Assembly: GCA_013044365.1 (NCBI GenBank)
Contig: JABEUP010000149.1
Span: 1 to 5,650, forward strand
DNA: 5,650 nucleotides
Direction: 5' to 3'
Origin: Acidimicrobiaceae bacterium
GTDB taxonomy: Bacteria; Actinomycetota; Acidimicrobiia; Acidimicrobiales; Acidimicrobiaceae
Under the pieces are notes generated by a model, which saw only the letters and a list, made by a program, of their open reading frames with translations, made no database searches and was not told where the DNA came from. This document shows, piece after piece, positions 1 through 5,650 of this stretch. The translations under genes were made by a program, and so were the position numbers. The number at the start of each line of letters is the position of its first letter. Within the stretch, counting starts at the first letter, position 1.

Positions 1-330
1 CAAAGGGCCATTTTGGCAGATCCTGAGACTGGACTAACAGAATTACAAGCGCCTGCTTACCAGGGTGCGAATCCAATGACCGTACAGAATTTAGCGCCAG
101 CCGGTGAAGCCGAAGATGAAACTGAAGCCACTCGAACCCAGCTACATCCCGAGGACGCCCTTCTCGAGGATCACAACCTCGACATCTTCCAAAGCCAGGA
201 TGGCATTTTGGAGAACACGGATAATGTCTTCATTCAGCAGGAGGGCGGGCCGACCGAAGGACCGGTGCAAACCCCGCACAGCACAACCAACAAGCGCCAC
301 CGCAGAAGAAGCTTGCGCTGGCGAGACTGA
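1..330 (+). CDS. Possible 3' end of a hypothetical acidic protein
   Basis: The frame is open from the first base and ends with TGA at 328-330, so it is either the tail of a gene starting to the left or a short gene starting at TTG 13. That TTG has an AAAGGG stretch five bases upstream that could serve as a weak Shine-Dalgarno. The product (105 aa from the TTG) is rich in Glu, Asp, Gln, Pro and Thr, with no membrane segment or motif I recognise. It ends in a strongly basic stretch (KRHRRRSLRWRD), which is abrupt after such an acidic body and could be out-of-frame reading. First codon positions are purine-rich, as in real genes. An opposite-strand frame at 230-520 overlaps its last 100 bases, and at most one is likely to be real there. 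No function is assigned. Confidence 0.35.
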   Translation, partial: QRAILADPETGLTELQAPAYQGANPMTVQNLAPAGEAEDETEATRTQLHPEDALLEDHNLDIFQSQDGILENTDNVFIQQEGGPTEGPVQTPHSTTNKRHRRRSLRWRD

Positions 331-559
331 CCTCACGCCAGGTCATGACCACCTCGTCGATCTTTTTGTCATTTGCCACGGCATTAGAGATCCAAAAAAT
401 CCAAATAGGCTTTTCCAGTTCATTCAAATATATGAGGTACGTGCCCGATCTGGTTTCTGATGCCCCCGCCGTTGAGTGCGACCCAGTGCTGATAGCGAAC
501 CCCATGTGGTCTGCATTCACAGTATTTCCGTGACCAGGCCGCTGTTACTCAAATAGTCA

Positions 560-591
560 CGTCTCCCTTAGACCGTAGTCCAAGAGAGACG
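560..591 (-). terminator. UACG-tetraloop stem-loop, probable transcript 3' end
   Basis: Positions 560-573 pair with 578-590/591 around a four-base loop. On the plus strand two positions mismatch (566/585 C-A and 570/581 A-C). On the minus strand both become G-U wobbles, giving an unbroken 14-bp stem. The minus-strand loop is UACG closed by a C-G pair, an extra-stable UNCG-type tetraloop. The structure therefore belongs to minus-strand RNA and lies about 180 nt downstream of the membrane-protein stop codon. The sequence after the stem (TGACTATTTGAG) has no real U-tract, so a terminator role is inferred. It could instead be an RNA-stabilising end, an attenuator or part of a small RNA. Confidence 0.5.
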
Positions 592-630
592 GACGAAGTT
601 GCTAGGTTTGCATTTTGACTATGTTACTGT

Positions 631-650
631 CTCACTCTGGAGCGAATGAG
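631..650 (-). other. Small stem-loop in the same minus-strand 3' region
   Basis: Read on the minus strand, CTCATTC pairs with GAGTGAG around a six-base loop (GCTCCA): 7 bp with one G-U wobble that would be an A-C mismatch on the plus strand. GTCTC/GAGAC arms at 629-633 and 654-658 offer an alternative pairing. The same GTCTC/GAGAC ends, also spanning 30 bases, bound the larger hairpin at 561-590. The short stem makes this a weak call. Confidence 0.25.
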
Positions 651-768
651 AACGAGACACGCAACAATTCCCCTCGATACTGGCGAAGTATACATATTCG
701 AAGTAGTGACTATTCCTGACTCAAAGCTAGTCTAGTGCAACCTGTTATTCCTTTGGGGATGGCGAGGC

Positions 769-1476
769 TCAGGACAGGATCGTGTCAGCTTGGCTTGATA
801 CGACTTCAACATAAGGACCGAAGCTCTGAGTCAGGTAGGAAATCTGAGCCGGTGTGGGATTGACGACTCGCAGCTCCAACTTTCCAGTCTGAATATCAGG
901 TCCATTGCCCACGAGGTGGATACCTTCTGCCTGAATCACCCCCATCGCTGCATTTACCTGCTTCTGCAGCTCTAGCTGTTGTGCAAGAGTGGTCGGAGTC
1001 AATACGAAAGTAACCTTAGACGCTGGGACTGAGGTCGCCCGAAGCAACGTGCTTTCTTGACCACCATCAAGCGCGGTCATAAAAACCTCAAAATGAGAAG
1101 CACCATCGGTGGCAACTAATCCTCCATAAACGTCAGTCATATACTTTGAGGCATAGTAGTTGAGTTTCCCCCCACCGTTGCCAGGAAGATACAACCAGGT
1201 GGGAAGGCTTGCATTGGTTTGTTTGGCTAAAGGCCATTGTGGAGAAGTCAGTTTCGATATATCGCTGTGGCCTGGAGAAGACTTTGCCAAACTTGATGTC
1301 CGCAATCCGGCACCTGAGAATGTGCCCAATATTATATCTAGCGCAACAAAACCAGCAACGCCCACAATAATTACTACCCTGCGCCGGACTTTCCTCCCAA
1401 ACAAAATAGCCAAATACATCCCATTCTCTTCGGTAGGTCTCGTGAGGACTTTACTGCCTTTGTACCCTGTCGTCAT
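769..1476 (-). CDS. Single-pass membrane protein, hypothetical
   Basis: The function is not known. From ATG 1476 the product is 235 aa. A basic segment (GRKVRRR) precedes one hydrophobic helix at about residues 34-53 (VVIIVGVAGFVALDIILGTF), so the N-terminus should be cytoplasmic and the remaining 180 residues outside; there is no lipobox or signal-peptidase site. A Ser/Pro/Thr-rich linker follows, then a folded domain. The C-terminal 65 residues hold a predicted helix (LAQQLELQKQVNAAMGVIQ), then GNGPDIQTGKLELRVVNP and FGPYVEVV. This helix/GPD-x-x-TG-strand/FG-strand pattern resembles small ferredoxin-like domains before secreted proteases, but that is an impression. The frame extends to TTG 1515, but ATG 1476 is preferred because GGTGG lies 4 bases upstream; ATG 1419 is another option. 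A TATTAT -10-like hexamer lies at 1515-1520 with no good -35. The gene probably has its own promoter, since a strong hairpin separates it from nrdJ. Confidence 0.75.
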   Translation of the reverse strand: MTTGYKGSKVLTRPTEENGMYLAILFGRKVRRRVVIIVGVAGFVALDIILGTFSGAGLRTSSLAKSSPGHSDISKLTSPQWPLAKQTNASLPTWLYLPGNGGGKLNYYASKYMTDVYGGLVATDGASHFEVFMTALDGGQESTLLRATSVPASKVTFVLTPTTLAQQLELQKQVNAAMGVIQAEGIHLVGNGPDIQTGKLELRVVNPTPAQISYLTQSFGPYVEVVSSQADTILS

Positions 1477-1520
1477 AATACCACCACGCCATAGTTGCCT
1501 ACCTGGCGGGCACAATAATA

Positions 1521-1553
1521 GGGAACGCTCGAGATTCTGGCTCGAGCGTTCCC
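1521..1553 (-). terminator. Perfect 13-bp stem-loop, probable nrdJ terminator
   Basis: GGGAACGCTCGAG (1521-1533) is perfectly complementary to 1541-1553 around a 7-base loop. It lies 75 bases after the nrdJ stop on the minus strand. On that strand the stem is followed by TATTATTGTG, a short U-rich but interrupted tract, while the plus-strand flank (CCTAATC) is not T-rich. Transcription here is only expected on the minus strand, so the likely role is ending the nrdJ transcript before the membrane-protein gene. The same TATTAT could be the -10 of that next gene. Confidence 0.7.
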
Positions 1554-1570
1554 CCTAATCAAATACCCTG

Positions 1571-1615
1571 GTCAGGGCAATATGCAAAACCCTGACTATG
1601 TTGCATTAGATGCAA
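1571..1615 (-). other. Two small dyads in the nrdJ 3' untranslated region
   Basis: GTCAGGG (1571-1577) pairs with CCCTGAC (1590-1596) across a 12-base loop, and TTGCAT (1601-1606) pairs with ATGCAA (1610-1615) across three bases. Together with the perfect stem at 1521-1553 they give three consecutive hairpins within 95 bases after the nrdJ stop. They may assist termination or protect the 3' end. Each alone is short enough to be chance. Confidence 0.3.
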
Positions 1616-1627
1616 TAATACGCCTTT

Positions 1628-4417
1628 TTACGAACAGCCGCTTGTCGTACCGCAGGAAGGACAGACATAGCACGAACCCGCACGCTGCATCTGATTGCCA
1701 CATTGGTAGCAATACGGAGCATCTTTCGAAGTTGGCCCTGGAATAAGGTTGTCCTCTGCAGACCGTGAAGACGACTTCGATGGTGAATCAAGATGCGCAT
1801 AGTCACCTGCAACGTCATCACCCGTGAACAAGGTCAGTTGAGTTCGCTCCTCTGTGGTCGAGATTCCCAATTCAGTCCTCTCCTCCACCGTCAGGTAGTC
1901 AATTGCCAAACGACGGAATATGTAGTCCACAAGGGATGAGGCAAATCGAAGATCAGGGTCATCAGTTATGCCGCTAGGCTCGAAACGCATATTGGTGTAC
2001 TTCTTGACGTAGGTGGAAAGCGGCACTCCGTGCTGCAAACCGAGGCTAACAGATATCGAAAAAGCGTCCATAATCCCAGCCAAAGTTGACCCCTGCTTGG
2101 AAACCTTCATGAACACTTCTCCGGGCCGACCGTCCTCGTATTCACCGACAGTCACGTAGCCCTCGCAATCAGATACACGAAATGCAAAGGTGTAAGACTT
2201 GCGCCTGCGTGGCAGACGTTCGCGCACTGGACGCTTAACTATGACGGTCTGTGATTGAAGCGCCTCTTCAAGCTCCGCAATCTTATGGGTCAACTCTGAC
2301 TTGGAGTCGGACGGAGTGAGCGTGGCAGATGCCTTGCCCTTGGTCGTCAGTGGCTGAGCTACTTTGCAGTTGTCCCTATAGATTGCCACTGCCTTGACAC
2401 CAAGTCGCCAAGCCTCAACGAAAAGCTGCTCGATTTCCTCAACTGTCGCATCTTCAGGCATGTTGACGGTCTTTGAAATTGCACCCGAGATGAACGGCTG
2501 AACGGCCGCCATCATTTTGACATGACCGCGGTAGTGAATCGTGTTGTCGCCCATTGAGCAGGCAAAAACTGGAAGATGCCGGGAGTCGAGATCTGGTGAG
2601 CCCACTATGGTCTTGTGCCTATCTATGTAGGCAACGATCGAGGCAACCTGCGACTCACTGTACCCCAGCCTTGCGAGTGCTCGCGGAACAGTCTGATTCA
2701 CGATTGCCATGGTTCCACCGCCAACCAGCTTCTTTGACTTTACCAGTCCAAGATCAGGCTCAACTCCCGTGGTGTCACAATCCATCATCAAACCGATCGT
2801 TCCGGTTGGCGCAAGAACAGATGCCTGGGAGTTTCTCACTCCATAAGTGGATCCCACCTCTATTGCCTCGTCCCACACGTGCTTGGCCGCGCCAATGAGT
2901 TCCGGCGCCACCTCAGACTGATCTATCTTGTCAGCAGCTGCCCGATGCATCTTTAGGACACCCAGCATTGGCTCTCTGTTGTCATAGAAACCCGCAAATG
3001 GACCAAGCCGAGCTGCCATTCGCGCTGACGTAGCATAGGCGGTTCCAGTCAACAAGGCCGTCACCGCGCCGGCCATAGCCCTTCCACCCTCTGAATCATA
3101 GGGAAGGCCCAGGGCCATTAGCATGGCGCCAAGATTGGCGTATCCGATTCCGAGCTCACGAAACTTACGGGAGGTATCACCGATCTTTTCCGTCGGATAA
3201 TCGGCGTTTCCGACCAAAATATCTTGTGCAGTGAAAACAGCCTCGACAGTCACTTTGAAGCCTTCAATGTCGAACGTGTCGTCAGGCTTGAGGAATTTGA
3301 TCAGGTTAAGACTTGCGAGGTTGCATGCAGAATTATCGAGGTGAACATACTCTGAACAAGGGTTTGAGCCATTGATTCGGCCAGTGTTCGGCGCAGTATG
3401 CCATTTGTTGATTGTCGTGTCGTACTGGAGTCCAGGGTCAGCGCAATCCCACGCCGCCTCCGATATCTGCCTCATGAGTTCACGAGCCTTCAGAGTCTTG
3501 ATAACTGAACCGTCTGTTACAGCCTTAAGCTCCCAGTCTCGATCGTCTACCACAGCCTCCATGAACTCGTCCGTAACCCTCACGGAATTATTGGCGTTCT
3601 GGTATTGAATGGAAAAGCTGTCCCGGCCGTCCAGGCTCATATCGAAGCCGGCATCTCTCAGAGCCCGCGCCTTGCGCTCTTCGATGGTCTTGCACCAGAT
3701 AAACTCTTCAATATCAGGGTGGTCCGCATTCAAAATGACCATTTTGGCCGCACGCCTGGTCTTCCCCCCGGACTTTATCGTCCCAGCCGAAGCGTCAGCA
3801 CCCCTCATGAAACTGACCGGGCCGGACGCAGTGCCACCGCCCTTTAGAAGTTCCTTAGACGACCGAATCTTGGAAAGATTGATGCCGGATCCGGAACCGC
3901 CCTTGAAGATGGTGCCTTCCTCCACGTACCAGTTCAAGATGGAGTTCATATCATCATCTACGGCAAGTATGAAGCATGCACTTGCCTGCTGAGGAACCCC
4001 TTTCACGCCAATATTGAACCAGACTGGCGAATTGAAGGCTGCATGCTGATGGATGATCGCGTACTTGAGTTCATCGGAGAAGATGTCTGCCTCGTCATCG
4101 TCGGCAAAGTATCCATCCTTTTTTCCCCAGGCGGTGATGGTGTCTATCACACGGTCAACCACCTGCTTCAGCGACCACTCCCGCTCTGGAGTGCCCAGGG
4201 TTCCGCGAAAGTACTTCTGCGCGAGAATATTGGTCGCATTTACACTCCACGTCGACGGCACCTCAACCTGGAGCTGTTCAAACGCGACTGAGCCGTCCTG
4301 AAAATTCGTTATTCGAGAATCACGACGCTCCCAAACCACGGTGTCGTAAGGATCGACCCCCTGTGTGGTGAAAAAACGCCTGAGCCCTATTCCTGATCTC
4401 TGAGGAGCTATTGCCAT
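1628..4417 (-). CDS. nrdJ: Adenosylcobalamin-dependent (class II) ribonucleotide reductase
   Basis: Cytoplasmic enzyme that reduces ribonucleotides to deoxyribonucleotides, generating its thiyl radical from coenzyme B12 without oxygen or a second radical subunit. The 929-aa product has the usual length for the long actinobacterial NrdJ family. No ATP cone is seen at the N-terminus. The barrel carries redox Cys148 (SACFIL), the NPCSE loop at 352-356 (radical Cys354 with Asn352 and Glu356), second redox Cys365 (SACNLASLNL) and the phosphate-binding APTGT segment at 536-540. Residues 692-740 form a charged linker. A TSCPD-type domain follows (about 741-840, with KQGSTLAGIMDAFSISVSLG). The tail has Cys903, 906, 916, 919, 922 and 928, a zinc ribbon plus the Cys pair expected to re-reduce the active site. 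These roles are by family analogy. ATG 4417 is the start: GAAAGG lies seven bases upstream. The gene is intact and appears monocistronic. A promoter and paired NrdR-like boxes lie about 200-280 bases upstream, so dNTP-responsive repression is likely. Confidence 0.97.
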   Translation of the reverse strand: MAIAPQRSGIGLRRFFTTQGVDPYDTVVWERRDSRITNFQDGSVAFEQLQVEVPSTWSVNATNILAQKYFRGTLGTPEREWSLKQVVDRVIDTITAWGKKDGYFADDDEADIFSDELKYAIIHQHAAFNSPVWFNIGVKGVPQQASACFILAVDDDMNSILNWYVEEGTIFKGGSGSGINLSKIRSSKELLKGGGTASGPVSFMRGADASAGTIKSGGKTRRAAKMVILNADHPDIEEFIWCKTIEERKARALRDAGFDMSLDGRDSFSIQYQNANNSVRVTDEFMEAVVDDRDWELKAVTDGSVIKTLKARELMRQISEAAWDCADPGLQYDTTINKWHTAPNTGRINGSNPCSEYVHLDNSACNLASLNLIKFLKPDDTFDIEGFKVTVEAVFTAQDILVGNADYPTEKIGDTSRKFRELGIGYANLGAMLMALGLPYDSEGGRAMAGAVTALLTGTAYATSARMAARLGPFAGFYDNREPMLGVLKMHRAAADKIDQSEVAPELIGAAKHVWDEAIEVGSTYGVRNSQASVLAPTGTIGLMMDCDTTGVEPDLGLVKSKKLVGGGTMAIVNQTVPRALARLGYSESQVASIVAYIDRHKTIVGSPDLDSRHLPVFACSMGDNTIHYRGHVKMMAAVQPFISGAISKTVNMPEDATVEEIEQLFVEAWRLGVKAVAIYRDNCKVAQPLTTKGKASATLTPSDSKSELTHKIAELEEALQSQTVIVKRPVRERLPRRRKSYTFAFRVSDCEGYVTVGEYEDGRPGEVFMKVSKQGSTLAGIMDAFSISVSLGLQHGVPLSTYVKKYTNMRFEPSGITDDPDLRFASSLVDYIFRRLAIDYLTVEERTELGISTTEERTQLTLFTGDDVAGDYAHLDSPSKSSSRSAEDNLIPGPTSKDAPYCYQCGNQMQRAGSCYVCPSCGTTSGCS

Positions 4418-4620
4418 TACACTACCTTTCCCAATCCACCTGATCAGACAGACAGATCTTCAACTGAAACTGAATAAGAACTTTCTCGAACAACCAGGGC
4501 CTAGATCATCAACGCAATCGTGAAATTCTTCTCTCAGCCGTGCCCTGTGTGAGCCTCTGAATCCGCCAATCTTTTATTCAAGGCGATATTACACGTTGGC
4601 TATGACAATGTCTCGTAAAA

Positions 4621-4667
4621 ACACAATATATTGATCGTCACGTCTAATCGAACACAACATCCTGTGT
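4621..4667. promoter_or_regulatory. Tandem NrdR-box-like operators
   Basis: ACACAATATATTGATC (4621-4636) and ACACAACATCCTGTGT (4652-4667) each match 13 of 16 positions of the NrdR-box consensus acaCwAtATaTwGtgt as I know it. The first has a perfect 10-base palindromic core (CAATATATTG); the second has perfect outer arms (ACACA/TGTGT). Their starts are exactly 31 bp apart, the three-turn spacing characteristic of NrdR box pairs. They lie between nrdJ and the divergent glycosyltransferase gene, just downstream of the best minus-strand promoter, so NrdR bound here would block nrdJ transcription. The regulator gene itself is not in the window. Box calls are by eye, without a motif score. Confidence 0.75.
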
Positions 4668-4668
4668 A

Positions 4669-4697
4669 ATTTCACCACCGTAGTTCAGCTATGTCAA
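4669..4697 (-). promoter_or_regulatory. Probable nrdJ promoter
   Basis: On the minus strand TTGACA (4697-4692, perfect -35) is followed after 17 bases by TGAAAT (4674-4669, four of six matches to TATAAT). Transcription would start near 4660-4663, inside the second NrdR-like box, which is a sensible position for a repressor site. This gives nrdJ a leader of about 240 nt. An alternative -10 (TATATT) lies inside the first box but lacks a good -35. Confidence 0.5.
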
Positions 4698-4752
4698 GAA
4701 CCAAAACAAAGATTTCGTTCCAAAAATCAAAACTAGCCAACTAGCTGGGAAT

Positions 4753-4766
4753 ACACCAGTCGGTGT
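4753..4766. other. Short inverted repeat upstream of the glycosyltransferase gene
   Basis: ACACC and GGTGT form a 5-bp dyad around AGTC, followed on the plus strand by TTT. It is 45 bases upstream of the glycosyltransferase start and next to a CTAGC direct repeat (4734-4738 and 4741-4745). It could be a small operator; it is too short to be a convincing terminator. Confidence 0.2.
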
Positions 4767-4810
4767 TTTGTGTGGAAATCAATTCGCCGAATGGTTAGCC
4801 TATTTACATT

Positions 4811-5650
4811 GTGTTCGAGAAAATTTTCAACATTACTCCTACGAATAGAGAGCTTCTCGAAAAAGGCCTGCCCAAAGATCTTTCCGAATCATTTCGAAAA
4901 ATCTCTGTCGATAAGGTGGAAGTTCCTCCGAACGTGATACTTGTATTAATTCCGGCCTTCAATGAGGAAGACTCGATAAAAGACGTCATATTAAGAGTAC
5001 CAAGGATCGCAGGTGGATTGAAGACCCAAGTTCTAGTGATCAATGACGGATCCACCGACAACACGTCGTCTATCGCCAAATCAGCGGGTGCAATGGTGCT
5101 TGACATGCCCCATAATTCCGGCCAGGGGGCCGCACTCAAGGCCGGATACCTGTTTGCGCTGTACAACAAGTCCCAATTCGTTGCAGTGGTGGATGCCGAC
5201 GGCCAATGGGATCCGAGCGACCTTGACGAGATGATGGGTCCGCTGATAAAAGGAGACGCCGATTTTGTCCAAGGGTCGAGACGTCTGGGAACGACAGAGG
5301 TCGAGGACCGCTTCCGCAATCTCGGAGTGGAGTTCTTTACCCGCCTCATCTCCTTGGCCACCCATACTCCGGTCGGAGACACCTCTTCGGGCTATCGGGC
5401 CTACAACTGCGAGGTGTTGCAAAAGGTCAGACTGCACCAAAGGCAGTATCAATCGTCGGAAATACTGATCTCCGCCATCTGCAGCGGAGCGAGACTATAT
5501 GAACATCCTGTGACCATGTCGGTTCGTGCCGCAGGAGTGTCCAAAAAGGCAGCCAACTGGAAGTACGGGCTCTTGTACCTGCGTGCGGTTCTGCAGACGG
5601 TCATAAGGGATAAGTACCTTGTGCCTCTGCTGGAACGCACGGCCATATGA
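4811..5650 (+). CDS. Family 2 glycosyltransferase, DPM1-like
   Basis: Predicted to transfer a sugar from a nucleotide-sugar donor, probably to a polyprenyl-phosphate or another envelope-glycan acceptor on the cytoplasmic face; donor and acceptor cannot be read from the sequence. The 279-aa product has a GT-A fold: IPAFNEE at 47-53, VINDGSTDNT at 76-85 (Asp79 in the nucleotide-binding site), a HNSGQGAALKAG loop at 101-112, the metal-binding DAD at 128-130 (DADGQWDP), QGSR at 154-157 and SGYRAYN at 193-199. No C-terminal membrane helices are present, unlike the GtrB/ArnC type, so it resembles soluble DPM1-like enzymes. About 40 residues precede the catalytic domain. GTG 4811 is the first start after an in-frame TAG at 4796 but has no Shine-Dalgarno, suggesting a leaderless message. 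The TGA (5648-5650) overlaps an ATG at 5647, so a coupled gene may follow outside the window. The gene is divergent from nrdJ. Confidence 0.92.
   Translation: MFEKIFNITPTNRELLEKGLPKDLSESFRKISVDKVEVPPNVILVLIPAFNEEDSIKDVILRVPRIAGGLKTQVLVINDGSTDNTSSIAKSAGAMVLDMPHNSGQGAALKAGYLFALYNKSQFVAVVDADGQWDPSDLDEMMGPLIKGDADFVQGSRRLGTTEVEDRFRNLGVEFFTRLISLATHTPVGDTSSGYRAYNCEVLQKVRLHQRQYQSSEILISAICSGARLYEHPVTMSVRAAGVSKKAANWKYGLLYLRAVLQTVIRDKYLVPLLERTAI

Larger units (their letters stand above)
331..768. other. Intergenic or unresolved region with minus-strand RNA structures
   Basis: No gene is convincing here. The stretch holds a 10-bp palindrome GGTCATGACC at 341-350, a weak minus-strand reading frame (230-520, GTG start at 520), the UACG-capped stem-loop at 560-591, a second stem-loop at 631-650, and a direct repeat CGAAGTA at 684-690 and 699-705 flanking GTATAC. 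The last 180 bases before 768 are the 3' flank of the minus-strand membrane-protein gene. I see no tRNA, riboswitch consensus or transposase remnant. Confidence 0.5.

Noticed and set aside
341..350. GGTCATGACC palindrome as a regulatory site
   Set aside because: A perfect 10-bp palindrome, but single, inside unresolved sequence and not next to any identified promoter.
230..520. Minus-strand 96-codon frame as a separate gene
   Set aside because: Part of it looks coding-like, but it overlaps the plus frame by 100 bases, its last 25 residues are Cys-rich and implausible, and no promoter or family was seen. Kept only as a finding.
1160..1558. Plus-strand open frame of 132 codons opposite the membrane-protein gene
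   Set aside because: It runs antisense to the membrane segment and through the perfect hairpin; the composition is that of a reverse-strand shadow.
3605..4301. Several plus-strand open frames of about 80-127 codons inside nrdJ
   Set aside because: They lie antisense to conserved RNR sequence and read as low-complexity shadow peptides with no motif or ribosome binding site.
4442..4458. GATC-flanked CAGA repeats as an operator
   Set aside because: Only the outer GATC bases are symmetric; the interior is a short tandem CAGA run, too short to call a repeat or a binding site.
4418..4662. Cobalamin riboswitch in the nrdJ leader
   Set aside because: Expected from the enzyme's cofactor, but no B12-box consensus or strong multi-stem fold is visible.
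4804..5382. Long minus-strand open frame (192 codons) opposite the glycosyltransferase
   Set aside because: It is antisense to a gene with clear glycosyltransferase motifs, has no recognisable domain and is Ser/Arg-rich as expected for a shadow frame.

Overview
The window looks like chromosomal DNA of a bacterium, most likely an actinobacterium of moderate GC (about half by eye). The support is the large adenosylcobalamin-dependent ribonucleotide reductase of the actinobacterial NrdJ type with a C-terminal Cys-rich zinc-ribbon tail, together with GTG/TTG starts and weak or missing Shine-Dalgarno sequences. Acidimicrobiia are one possibility, but the sequence does not prove a lineage. I see no rRNA, tRNA, CRISPR array, insertion sequence or phage gene.

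Layout. 1-330 (+): an acidic, low-complexity reading frame, open at the left edge, possibly the 3' end of a gene; uncertain. 331-768: non-coding or unresolved, with two stem-loops that fold better as minus-strand RNA, one of them a 14-bp stem capped by a UACG tetraloop. 769-1476 (-): a single-pass membrane protein with an extracytoplasmic domain, function unknown. 1477-1627: a gap with a perfect 13-bp stem-loop, the probable end of the nrdJ transcript, plus two smaller dyads. 1628-4417 (-): complete nrdJ, class II ribonucleotide reductase, 929 aa. 4418-4810: divergent intergenic region with a minus-strand promoter-like sequence and two NrdR-box-like palindromes exactly 31 bp apart. 4811-5650 (+): complete family 2 glycosyltransferase of the DPM1 / polyprenyl-phosphate glycosyltransferase type, whose TGA overlaps a possible next ATG at the right edge.

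How the parts work together. nrdJ makes deoxyribonucleotides without oxygen or an iron/manganese subunit, using coenzyme B12. The paired NrdR-like boxes lie just downstream of its best promoter match, which fits repression by the dNTP-sensing regulator NrdR (no nrdR gene is in the window). The glycosyltransferase is divergent, probably starts an operon continuing off the right edge, and has no evident link to nrdJ. I found no convincing new multi-gene system. The most notable signals are regulatory: the NrdR box pair, a possible leaderless 23-codon reading frame inside the nrdJ leader, and the UACG-capped minus-strand hairpin.
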